A stretch of 64,000 bases of DNA from Lacrimispora sphenoides. GTDB lineage: Bacteria > Bacillota > Clostridia > Lachnospirales > Lachnospiraceae. The translations under genes were made by a program, and so were the position numbers. Of this stretch, positions 36,971-44,670 are shown piece after piece; position 1 is the stretch's first letter, and every line of letters begins with the position of its first letter. The stretch lies in NCBI RefSeq assembly GCF_900105215.1, contig NZ_FOIP01000002.1:558001-622000 (forward strand), read 5' to 3'. The notes under the pieces are model-generated. The model was not told the origin of the DNA. It saw only the letters and a list, made by a program, of their open reading frames with translations, and did not search any database.

Positions 36971-37865
36971 AGTGACCAATATTGAACGCTTTGCGACCCA
37001 TGACGGGCCGGGAATCCGTACCACCGTTTTCTTAAAAGGATGCCCCCTGTACTGTCCATGGTGCGCCAATCCAGAGACACAGACATCTTATCCGGAACTG
37101 TTATACAACGAGTCGAAGTGTATCGGGTGCCGTTCATGCGAAAAGGGATGCGGGACTAAGGCTATTACCTTTGATGACAACGGAACGTTCCATTATAACA
37201 GGAACTTATGTACCGATTGCCTGGCCTGTGAGAAAAATTGTATGCAGAATGCAATTGAATTTTTTGGAAAAGATATGGAACTGGATTTCATCATGGAAGA
37301 AGTGATGAAGGATAAGGATTACTATGATAATTCCGACGGCGGGGGAATCACGGTCAGCGGAGGGGAGCCCTTTGTACAGCTGGAGGGGCTGATCGCCATT
37401 CTCAAAGCAAGTAAGGAAAGGGGATTGAATACGGCAGTAGAAACTACAGGGAATTATTCTTTAAAAGCCCTGCAGACTGCGGAACCCTATATCGACCATT
37501 TTCTCTACGATTTTAAACATCTGGATGACGAAGTGCTTAAAAGGGTTACAGGAGGAAATGGGAGACAGATTAAAGATAACCTGATATATCTGGTAGAGAT
37601 GTGTCCAGATAAGTTAACGGTGCGCATGCCGATTATTCCTGGATTCAACTTTGATTCCGCATTAATAAAAAAGACTTTGGAATACTTACAGCAACTGGGA
37701 GTTAAACGCGTAAACCTTCTTCCTTATCACACACTTGGAAAAGCGAAATACGAGAAATTGGGAAGAGTTTACCAGATGACTGATAAAATGCTTCATGAAG
37801 AAGATTTAGAGGAATATCACCAATATGCATTGAAGATTGGGTTGGAATCCAGAATCGGAGGATAG
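36963..37865 (+). CDS. Glycyl radical enzyme activating protein (radical SAM)
   Basis: 300 residues. The radical SAM motif is CPLYCPWC (CxxxCxxC, about residues 27-34), preceded by THDGPGIRTTVFLKG. Two ferredoxin-like 4Fe-4S motifs, CIGCRSCEKGC and CTDCLACEKNC, are inserted after it, as in activases of non-PFL glycyl radical enzymes. VSGGEPF is the SAM-binding GGE motif. It abstracts hydrogen from Gly733 of the enzyme encoded just upstream; the two genes overlap by eight bases, which implies translational coupling. Confidence 0.95.
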   Translation: MIRVTNIERFATHDGPGIRTTVFLKGCPLYCPWCANPETQTSYPELLYNESKCIGCRSCEKGCGTKAITFDDNGTFHYNRNLCTDCLACEKNCMQNAIEFFGKDMELDFIMEEVMKDKDYYDNSDGGGITVSGGEPFVQLEGLIAILKASKERGLNTAVETTGNYSLKALQTAEPYIDHFLYDFKHLDDEVLKRVTGGNGRQIKDNLIYLVEMCPDKLTVRMPIIPGFNFDSALIKKTLEYLQQLGVKRVNLLPYHTLGKAKYEKLGRVYQMTDKMLHEEDLEEYHQYALKIGLESRIGG

Positions 37866-37875
37866 AAGCAAAAAA

Positions 37876-37913
37876 ACAGGAAGGAACATGATATGAGGTC
37901 CTTCCTGTTTTTT
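37876..37913 (+). terminator. Terminator of the glycyl radical locus
   Basis: ACAGGAAGGA (37876-37885) pairs with TCCTTCCTGT (37899-37908), followed by TTTTT. Confidence 0.85.
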
Positions 37914-37931
37914 AGCATGCTTGGGTGTAGT

Positions 37932-37971
37932 TACTATACTAAAGTAGAGTATATGTACTAAAGGTGCGTAC
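37932..37971 (+). promoter_or_regulatory. Tandem HxlR/YodB-like operators
   Basis: TACTATACTAAAGTA (37932-37946) is an inverted repeat TACT-n7-AGTA that closely follows the published site of the redox regulator YodB. A second site GTACTAAAGGTGCGTAC (37955-37971) touches the -35 box. No HxlR gene is in the window. Confidence 0.6.
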
Positions 37972-38000
37972 TTGTTGATGCATTATGTTAATGATAAAAT
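37972..38000 (+). promoter_or_regulatory. Promoter of the flavodoxin-like reductase genes
   Basis: TTGTTG (37972-37977), 17-base spacer, TAAAAT (37995-38000) with an extended -10 TG. Confidence 0.55.
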
Positions 38001-38031
38001 GAGTATAAAAAGTCAATGGAGGTTAAAAGGT

Positions 38032-38568
38032 ATGAAAATAGTTGTTTTAACCGGAAGTCCTCATAAGGATGGTACATCGGCATTAATGGCGGAGAATTTT
38101 ATGAAAGGAACTGTTGAAGCAGGCCATGAGGTTTTCCGCTTTGATACTGCTTTTAAGAAGATTCACCCCTGTATTGGCTGTGACAAATGTCAGTATGGAA
38201 AGAATCCTTGCGTTTTTCGGGATGATATGCTGGAACTTTACCCCAAACTGATAGAAGCTGATCTGGTAGCCTATGTGACACCCCTTTATTATCACAATGT
38301 TTCCGCGCAGTTGAAAGCGGCAATAGACCGTTATCATGGGATTAATAACCTTATCCGAGGGACGGGGAAAAAGGCGATTTTGATTGTGACTGCAGCATAT
38401 CCAGAGGAGTGGGTATTACATGGTATTACTGCAACCTACGAAACTACGCTCAAATACCTTGGCTGGCAGGACTGCGGTAAGATTCTGGCTTACGATTGTC
38501 GCCGCCGGTCTGATATTGAGAATACGGATTACCCGAACCAGGCATATGAGCTTGGACGCGGATTATAA
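38032..38568 (+). CDS. Flavodoxin-fold NAD(P)H-dependent reductase / iron-sulfur flavoprotein-like
   Basis: 178 residues from ATG 38032, with TGGAGG upstream. The FMN phosphate loop is TGSPHKDGTSA (about 7-17). A compact Cys motif CIGCDKCQYGKNPC (about 48-61) matches the Fe-S site region of iron-sulfur flavoproteins. TPLYYHNVSAQLKAAIDR is the conserved flavin-side segment. It probably reduces quinones or other electrophiles in the cytoplasm. YodB-like operators in the promoter fit this detoxification role. A related gene follows after 14 bases. Confidence 0.85.
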   Translation: MKIVVLTGSPHKDGTSALMAENFMKGTVEAGHEVFRFDTAFKKIHPCIGCDKCQYGKNPCVFRDDMLELYPKLIEADLVAYVTPLYYHNVSAQLKAAIDRYHGINNLIRGTGKKAILIVTAAYPEEWVLHGITATYETTLKYLGWQDCGKILAYDCRRRSDIENTDYPNQAYELGRGL

Positions 38569-38582
38569 GGAGGCATGTGATT

Positions 38583-39149
38583 ATGGCAATTATAGTAGTA
38601 TGGTCATCCCCTAATAAAAATGGACTTACAGCAGCTGCAAAAGATAGGGTGATTACAGGAATTAAAAACGCAGGTTTTGAAGCAGAAGAAATTCATCTGA
38701 ATCAAATGAAAATGGAGCATTGCAAAGCCTGTGGAAAAGGCTGGGGAATTTGCAGAACAAAAGGTGAGTGTATTATAAATGATGATTTTGCAGCTGCCTA
38801 TGAAAAGCTGGTTCAGGCAGACGGCATTGTAATTGTATCAGCCGTTTATTGGCATGACATTACCGAGTGTATGAAAGCATTCTTGGATCGTCTGCGCAGA
38901 TGTGAGACCGCACACAATAAATATTTAGCAGGCAAAAGATGTCTTCTTGTAGCCTGTGCCGGAGGTACCGGTCTGGGAGCAGTAGAATGCCTGCACAGTA
39001 TGGAGGAAACTTTGAAGCATATGAGCATGAGGGCTTATGACAGGCTTCCGGTAATTCGCTATAACGAAGGCTATATGCTTCCGACATTAGAGAAGGCCGG
39101 AGAAACTTATGCGGTCCGGTTGGCAGAAGGCTTTGATATGCAATATTGA
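38583..39149 (+). CDS. Second flavodoxin-fold reductase
   Basis: 188 residues from ATG 38583; AAGGAGG lies nine bases upstream, so the GTG at 38577 is too close. The phosphate loop is degenerate (WSSPNKNGLTAA). A Cys-containing segment CKACGKGWGICRTKGEC and SAVYWHDITECMKAFLDR match the same family as the preceding gene. The two proteins are probably co-expressed and perhaps act as a pair in FMN-dependent reduction of electrophiles. Confidence 0.82.
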   Translation: MAIIVVWSSPNKNGLTAAAKDRVITGIKNAGFEAEEIHLNQMKMEHCKACGKGWGICRTKGECIINDDFAAAYEKLVQADGIVIVSAVYWHDITECMKAFLDRLRRCETAHNKYLAGKRCLLVACAGGTGLGAVECLHSMEETLKHMSMRAYDRLPVIRYNEGYMLPTLEKAGETYAVRLAEGFDMQY

Positions 39150-39316
39150 TTTATTATTTTAGAATATTGTTAGTGAAATACAATAGGATACAATCAGATA
39201 GTGAAAAGTAAACCTTACAAAGTCAAACGGTGGATAACTATGGCAATTTATGACATAAAGTTATGAACACGTAGGTGCGGCATATAATAGAATTAATAAG
39301 ATCAGCGAGGTAAGCC

Positions 39317-40633
39317 ATGATCATACATGTTGTCCAACCCGGTGATACCATCTATTCAATATCAGATTATCATAACATCCCTGTTGACAGATTAATATTG
39401 GAAAACGGATTAACAAACCCTGGCAACCTGGCAGTAGGCCAAACGATTGTGATTGTTCAGCCTGAAACACTTTATACGGTTAAGGCCGGTGATACCTTGG
39501 AGAGCATTGCAAAGCAGCATGATACTACGACAATGGAGTTATTAAGAAACAATCCATATCTTTCCGACAGAGAATTTTTGTACGAAGGTGAAACGATAGT
39601 TATAAGTTATCAAACGAATAGAACAAGAACAATTACAACTATTGGCTATGCCTTTTCTTATATAGATAAACCTATTTTAATAAAAACACTTCCTTTTTTA
39701 ACTTTTCTGTCTATATTCAATTATAGGTTTACAACTGAAGGAAAAATTATCTTCAAAGCGGACGATACTGAACTTGTCAATCTAGCTAAAACTTATGGTG
39801 TTGCACCCCTGATGTTTGTTTCCACTTTATCGGAAGATGGATTAGTCGCCCCGGAAGTGACCAATCATATTTTAAATGATCCTTCTGTGCAGGATCGTGT
39901 TATTGATAACGCTCTTAACATAATGAAAGCGAAAGGTTTTTGTGGTATTAATATATATGCTGAAAACATCACTTATGAGAACTTAAATAGCTTTGCAGAA
40001 TATTTGAGAAGAGCCTCTGAAAAATTTCATTCAGAGGGTTATAAGATACTGATTACGATTACGCCTATTGCGAATATTGAGGCTCCAAATGTCAGTTTTG
40101 AAAAAATAGATTATGGAAAATTAACTGAATCAGTAGATGGAATTATATTCTCATCTTATGATTGGGCATTGTCATATAGCTATCCAAATTCAATATTCCC
40201 GGTTAATGTTTTAAGAGAATTGTTAGATTATGCAGTTAGAATTATTCCCCCTGAAAAAATTTTATTCGGAATCACCACTCTAGGTTATGATTGGATACTT
40301 CCTTATGTTCCTGGCGTCACAGAAGCCGCTGCTATAAGTTATGATCGTGCGATAGAAATAGCAGCGGAAAATGGTATAACAATACAATTTAATGTAGAAG
40401 CACAGTCACCTTATTTCTTCTATACGGATAGTGATGAATCTCTGCATTTAGTATGGTTTAAAGATGCAAGAAGTTTTGACACAAGAGCAGGATTGGTAGA
40501 AGAGTATGATCTCCAGGGGTTATCTATTTGGACGATTATGAGATTCAGTACCCAAATGTGGTTTATTATTAATACTCGATATTACATAGAGAGACTTACG
40601 GGGATTAACTGTCAATCGTGTGTGTTTGCTTAG
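39317..40633 (+). CDS. LysM-GH18 spore cortex/germination protein (YaaH/SleL-like)
   Basis: 438 residues. Two LysM peptidoglycan-binding repeats fill residues 1-95 (HVVQPGDTIYSIS; YTVKAGDTLESIA), without a signal peptide, as in spore coat-associated YaaH/SleL. A GH18 barrel follows. The active-site strand reads GINIYAENI; family members usually have GVNIDFE, so the Glu is kept while the preceding Asp is Tyr. That may alter activity. A TATAAT at 39283 has no good -35, which would suit a sporulation sigma factor. It is evidence that the organism makes spores. Confidence 0.88.
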   Translation: MIIHVVQPGDTIYSISDYHNIPVDRLILENGLTNPGNLAVGQTIVIVQPETLYTVKAGDTLESIAKQHDTTTMELLRNNPYLSDREFLYEGETIVISYQTNRTRTITTIGYAFSYIDKPILIKTLPFLTFLSIFNYRFTTEGKIIFKADDTELVNLAKTYGVAPLMFVSTLSEDGLVAPEVTNHILNDPSVQDRVIDNALNIMKAKGFCGINIYAENITYENLNSFAEYLRRASEKFHSEGYKILITITPIANIEAPNVSFEKIDYGKLTESVDGIIFSSYDWALSYSYPNSIFPVNVLRELLDYAVRIIPPEKILFGITTLGYDWILPYVPGVTEAAAISYDRAIEIAAENGITIQFNVEAQSPYFFYTDSDESLHLVWFKDARSFDTRAGLVEEYDLQGLSIWTIMRFSTQMWFIINTRYYIERLTGINCQSCVFA

Positions 40634-40691
40634 TATTATTCGGTACCCAAGGTCGGTACGGTTAAGATGAAAGAATTGTTTCGATGTAAAA

Positions 40692-40723
40692 AGACGGTAG
40701 AACTATTCCCTATCGTCTCTTTT
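40692..40723 (+). terminator. Terminator behind the LysM-GH18 gene
   Basis: AGACGGTAG (40692-40700) pairs with CTATCGTCT (40710-40718) with one G-U, followed by CTTTT. Confidence 0.7.
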
Positions 40724-40788
40724 GTGAGAGTAAAATAAGATATTTAAATCAAGATTAAAAAGAGTTAAAAGAAATTGAAACAAAAAGT

Positions 40789-40971
40789 TTGAAAATAAAT
40801 TCATCGTCTGTCTCTGATACCGGAATTACTCAAGCAGTAATATCTCTGGACGAAAAACGGATTAAAAAAGAATATCTTCTGGCAAAGGATTTAATTGAGG
40901 ATATAACCGAAGATATAGATGAAAAAGATATAACCATTGATAACATATGTAAATATCTGAATAATAGGTAA
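40789..40971 (+). CDS. Possible 60-residue acidic protein
   Basis: A short frame starting at TTG 40789, without a strong ribosome site. The C-terminal half is rich in Asp, Glu and Lys (LIEDITEDIDEKDITIDNI) and has coding-like base use, and a terminator-like hairpin follows. I recognise no family. It may be a real small protein or chance. Confidence 0.35.
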   Translation: MKINSSSVSDTGITQAVISLDEKRIKKEYLLAKDLIEDITEDIDEKDITIDNICKYLNNR

Positions 40972-41000
40972 TCATTCTTTGCTATTGATATATTCATAAA

Positions 41001-41043
41001 AACGGCTCTAAGTGCAATTTAAAAAACACCTGGGGCCGCTTTT
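41001..41043 (+). terminator. Imperfect terminator hairpin
   Basis: AACGGCTCTAAGTG (41001-41014) pairs with CACCTGGGGCCGCT (41027-41040) with two G-U pairs and two mismatches, followed by TTT. It may end the short gene before it. Confidence 0.5.
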
Positions 41044-41071
41044 GCTATACTTTAAAGTAATTATGCATTAG

Positions 41072-41122
41072 CGTAATCGGCTGCCGGCTGCAATGTACGG
41101 AAGTACCTCGCAGCAGATTACG
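41072..41122. other. Unexplained 51-base interrupted hairpin with GGAA loop
   Basis: Nested pairs: CGTAATC (41072-41078) with GATTACG (41116-41122); GCTGC (41087-41091) with GCAGC (41110-41114); GTAC (41095-41098) with GTAC (41103-41106), closed by the loop GGAA. The left arm carries a tandem GGCTGC copy that can slip. It has no U-tract and no gene overlaps it. Confidence 0.55.
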
Positions 41123-41175
41123 GCATCTTGTTTTGCCACTGGCTTATTATTGATTGTTGTCAGTTTTATAATGCA

Positions 41176-41442
41176 TTATTTGATTTTTCCATTTATAACG
41201 GCATATGCCTTTTCATAATCCGTCTTTCTGACAAAAATAATATATTGATATTCCAACTTCAAATTTTCACCAAACGTTCCTGTTCTTGCTCTGGAACCGG
41301 CACCAAATAACGATGGGCTTTTTCTATTAATCACATTGATAGAATAAGGGATTTTAAATTGATTCAGTAAATCACGAACTTCTACCTGCTTTTTCATGTC
41401 ATAAGTGCTGATCAGCTCTTTTCGATTGAATATTGTAATCAT
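41176..41442 (-). CDS. Conserved-looking 88-residue protein of unknown function
   Basis: ATG at 41442-41440 is preceded on the minus strand by AAGAAGGAATAAG, a good ribosome site. The chain begins MITIFNRKEL, has a middle segment NRKSPSLFGAGSRARTGTFG and a C-terminal YQYIIFVRKTDYEKAYAVI. The alternation looks like a small alpha/beta domain. I have a sense of similar short proteins in other Lachnospiraceae, but no named family. It stands alone, opposite to its neighbours. Confidence 0.65.
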   Translation of the reverse strand: MITIFNRKELISTYDMKKQVEVRDLLNQFKIPYSINVINRKSPSLFGAGSRARTGTFGENLKLEYQYIIFVRKTDYEKAYAVINGKIK

Positions 41443-41750
41443 CTTATTCCTTCTTTCTTTTTTATACCATATTACTCTTAAGAACGCTAACTATCAATAT
41501 AAAAATTCCAATGTACTCTATTGTCCTTTCATTCAATTCTTTGATTCATGGATAAGCAAACTCCAGTTACTCTAAGACGCAAACATAAAATATCGACGCA
41601 TTGCCAACAATATATAGCAGGCCGGCACCAGGGGAAGTCATCATTGAATCTTGGTGTTACTGATCATTCAGGGTAAAATTGCCAAAAAAGTGAGGAATAC
41701 GATATTTTATTTGGGGTATTTGATGTAAAAAACACAGCACAAGGATGACC
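41443..41750. other. Intergenic stretch between the small minus-strand gene and the PTS regulator
   Basis: AT-rich leader and promoter sequence for both flanking genes. Apart from the promoter at 41751 I see no gene, repeat or strong hairpin in it. Confidence 0.5.
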
Positions 41751-41779
41751 TTTACATTAAAATTACTATCCTATATTAT
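41751..41779 (+). promoter_or_regulatory. Promoter of the PRD regulator gene
   Basis: TTTACA (41751-41756), 17-base spacer, TATTAT (41774-41779). Confidence 0.6.
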
Positions 41780-41818
41780 AAAATTAACTAGTGGTTATTA
41801 AAAGAATGGAGTTAAGCT

Positions 41819-43915
41819 ATGTTTCAAATCGGAAAGCGCGAAATCGAACTTCTATATTTGGTAAATTCATCGAAGGATGGGTTTATTTACAGAGAGTTAA
41901 TTGAGAGATTTGGATATACGGAACGTTCTTTTAAATATGCAGTCGACTTAATCAATAGTTTTCTGAAAGAAAACTCCCAACAGGCCTGTTTCGTACTTGG
42001 CAACAAGAGATGCTATCTAAAAAATGCCCCTCTATCCATGAAGTTTACTATGGATCATATTACAAAAGAACAGTATTACCTTTCGAAGGAAGACCGCTGT
42101 GAAACTATTTTCTTCCGGTATCTTGCTGATTTACACTATACAATTGATGAAATTACAGACTATTTGGCTGTGAGTAAATCTACGGTAAAGAAATCCCTTG
42201 CAGTAGTTAAGGAAGAATGCGGGAAATACGGTCTGGAACTTGTAAACCATAAGAGAATGGGGATTGAGTTAAATGGAAGTGAAACGGTAATCCGTTCAGC
42301 ACTCATGGATATTCTTTATAAATACTGCGGCCTGTCAAATCAGGACAGTAAACACAGGAAGCTTGCAATCCGCAACTGCAATCCTTATTTAAGAGAATGG
42401 ATCGAAGCGGTTTTTAACCAGTATCAATCAGAACAGAAAGCGGAGGTTTTACTATCCTCTATATGGGAATATTTGCCGGTGATTCAGAATGATGAAATTT
42501 ATATACTGGCAGTTCTGAACCTGATTCTGGTATTTTACAGAACAGGAAGCGGGTATTACGTTTCAGCAGATGCAAAGGAATACGTAGGATTGGAAGGGAG
42601 AAAGCTGGCAGAAGTCATCAGCAGTTCCTGTGAGAAACATTTAAAGATCAAACTGCCCTGTGAAGAATTTTTTAAATTTGTCATTGTTTTAAACAAAGGT
42701 TATTCCATAGAAAGCAATGAAAAAGACCAATATCTGCTAATTGGAAGTATGATCTGGATCCATCGTCTGGTTTCTGATTTGCTGCAGAAATACACAAACC
42801 AGTCTTTTGGGTCACTGATAAATGAATACAGCTTAAACGAAGCATTGGATATGCTCTACAACCATTTCTATGCAGCGGTGGAGAGAGTAAGGAGAAACAT
42901 TTATATTCAGAATCCAATTCTTCAGGACATAAAAGAAGAATACGGGGAGGCATTTCATGATGTTGAGAGCAGTTTAGAAGGGCTTGAAAATTATCTGGAA
43001 AAGAAATTTTCACAAGATGATATCGGATATTTCACCTTGTTGATAGAGAATATCATTTCCCAGGTCCACAAACAGAAGAAACGGGTCCGCAGGATTGTTC
43101 TTATCTGTGGTTTGGGCTTTGGAACCGCCCAAATGGTGAAAAATAAAATCATGCAGAAGTTTGATGTGTTGATCGAAGATGTAATTCCTTATTATAGGCT
43201 GGACACTTATGCGGATAATAAGAATATCGATTTATTCGTATCAACTGTCCCTGTAAAGATAAATACAGTCAGCAATGTGGTGGAGGTGAATCCGCTGCTT
43301 ACAGAGCAGGATGCAGAAGCTTTGATAAAAGCAGGAATGGTCCGCGTGGGCAATGATTTATCCACGCTGATGCAGTTAATAGAGCAGAATGCAGTGATAA
43401 CCAATCGTCCCCGTTTAGAAAAAGCACTAAAGGAATTAAATGGAATCAGAGATTTGAAACATTCTAAATATGAGATTTTATTAAAGTATCTGCCAGAATG
43501 CAGGATCCTTGTCAATCAAACTTATAAAAACTGGCAGGAAGCCATTGATGCGGCTGGCGGTCTTCTGGTAGGGACGGATTGTGTTTTGCAGTCTTATGTG
43601 GAAGATATGATCAATAATATCAAAGAGTTCGGTTCTTATATCACCATAGGCAATGGAATTGCCCTGCCTCACGCCAGAAATAAGAATAATGTGAAAAAGA
43701 CCGCATTCAGCCTGATTACACTAAAAAAGCCGGTAGTATTTGATAATGGGAAAGAGATTGATACGGTTATCAGTTTCTGTAATGTTGCAGGCAATGATTA
43801 TACAACAGCACTGACGGCTCTCATGGAATTAAGCGAGAACCAGTCCTTCCTGGACTATAAAAAAAAGGTGGAAACACCAAGCCAGCTATTGGATTATATA
43901 AAAAAATTAAAGTAG
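41819..43915 (+). CDS. BglG/MtlR-type PRD transcriptional regulator with EIIB and EIIA domains
   Basis: 698 residues. N-terminal helix-turn-helix segments (about 1-160; IDEITDYLAVSKSTVKKSL) indicate DNA binding. Two PRD domains span about 175-420. An EIIB-like domain has Cys430 in VLICGLGFGTAQM. A C-terminal EIIA domain has His618 in GIALPHARNKNN. Phosphorylation of these sites by the PTS tells the protein whether its sugar is present. The EIIA, EIIB and EIIC genes follow directly, so it is most likely their activator. GGAGTTAAG precedes the ATG. Confidence 0.92.
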   Translation: MFQIGKREIELLYLVNSSKDGFIYRELIERFGYTERSFKYAVDLINSFLKENSQQACFVLGNKRCYLKNAPLSMKFTMDHITKEQYYLSKEDRCETIFFRYLADLHYTIDEITDYLAVSKSTVKKSLAVVKEECGKYGLELVNHKRMGIELNGSETVIRSALMDILYKYCGLSNQDSKHRKLAIRNCNPYLREWIEAVFNQYQSEQKAEVLLSSIWEYLPVIQNDEIYILAVLNLILVFYRTGSGYYVSADAKEYVGLEGRKLAEVISSSCEKHLKIKLPCEEFFKFVIVLNKGYSIESNEKDQYLLIGSMIWIHRLVSDLLQKYTNQSFGSLINEYSLNEALDMLYNHFYAAVERVRRNIYIQNPILQDIKEEYGEAFHDVESSLEGLENYLEKKFSQDDIGYFTLLIENIISQVHKQKKRVRRIVLICGLGFGTAQMVKNKIMQKFDVLIEDVIPYYRLDTYADNKNIDLFVSTVPVKINTVSNVVEVNPLLTEQDAEALIKAGMVRVGNDLSTLMQLIEQNAVITNRPRLEKALKELNGIRDLKHSKYEILLKYLPECRILVNQTYKNWQEAIDAAGGLLVGTDCVLQSYVEDMINNIKEFGSYITIGNGIALPHARNKNNVKKTAFSLITLKKPVVFDNGKEIDTVISFCNVAGNDYTTALTALMELSENQSFLDYKKKVETPSQLLDYIKKLK

Positions 43916-43924
43916 GTGAATGAA

Positions 43925-44359
43925 ATGAGTATTATCAATGAAAAATGTATAGCATTAAGGCTTGATGCCTCTGACGCACAGGAGGGGATTATAAAAGCCG
44001 GGCAGGTGCTTCTTCATCAGGGGTATATCAGGAAAGAGTATATTGATGCGATGCTGAAAAACTTCGAAAAGAACGGCCCTTATTTTGCCATTGCACCTGG
44101 TTTTGCAATGCCTCATGCAAGGCCGGAGGATGGAGTCATTCAATCCGGAATATCCTTAATTACCCTTGAAAATCCGGTTTCTTTTGGAAGCAGCAACGAT
44201 CCGGTGAAGCTGATTATGGCACTTGCAACCAGCAGCGATGATGAACATCTTGAGTTTATGACGAAAATAGCCGGACTTTTAGGAAAGGAACATGTGATAG
44301 ACAGGTTGTATCAGTGCGTGACAGCTGATGAGGTCATGTCAATCATAAACAATAATTAA
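43925..44359 (+). CDS. PTS EIIA, mannitol/fructose-ascorbate type
   Basis: 144 residues from ATG 43925, with AGTAGGTG upstream; a GTG at 43916 overlaps that site. The single EIIA-2 domain has phospho-His64 in GFAMPHARPEDG, the UlaC-like arrangement. It takes phosphate from HPr and gives it to the EIIB encoded 15 bases downstream. It nearly abuts the regulator gene and belongs to the same operon. Confidence 0.92.
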   Translation: MSIINEKCIALRLDASDAQEGIIKAGQVLLHQGYIRKEYIDAMLKNFEKNGPYFAIAPGFAMPHARPEDGVIQSGISLITLENPVSFGSSNDPVKLIMALATSSDDEHLEFMTKIAGLLGKEHVIDRLYQCVTADEVMSIINNN

Positions 44360-44374
44360 GCAAAGGAGACGAAA

Positions 44375-44647
44375 ATGATGAAAGTATTAGCAGTTTGTGG
44401 ATTGGGTATGGGGTCCTCTCTTATCCTTCGGATGAATATTGAGGATGTGTTTAAGGCAGAGGGAGTGAAAGCGGAGGTGGAACACAGCGATGCTTCTGCA
44501 GCAAGCGGCGAAGCGTGTGATTTCATTGTTACAACAAAAGAAATTGCACAGTCACTTCAAAATCCAAGGGGAAAAGTAATTATTCTTGAAAATTTTATCG
44601 ACAAAGAAGAAATTAAAAGAGTGTTAAAGGAGAACCATGTTTTCTAA
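44375..44647 (+). CDS. PTS EIIB, ascorbate (UlaB) type
   Basis: 90 residues. The phospho-Cys is Cys8 in VLAVCGLGMGSSLILRM, the pattern typical of UlaB-like EIIB proteins. AAAGGAGAC precedes the ATG. Its position between EIIA and the UlaA-like EIIC shows that the three form one permease. Confidence 0.93.
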   Translation: MMKVLAVCGLGMGSSLILRMNIEDVFKAEGVKAEVEHSDASAASGEACDFIVTTKEIAQSLQNPRGKVIILENFIDKEEIKRVLKENHVF

Positions 44648-44670
44648 TTACAAACGGAGGAGGTTTAGGT

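Noticed and set aside
41443..41750. Possible riboswitch or gene remnant
   Set aside because: No stable structure or coding pattern held up on reading; left as plain intergenic sequence.
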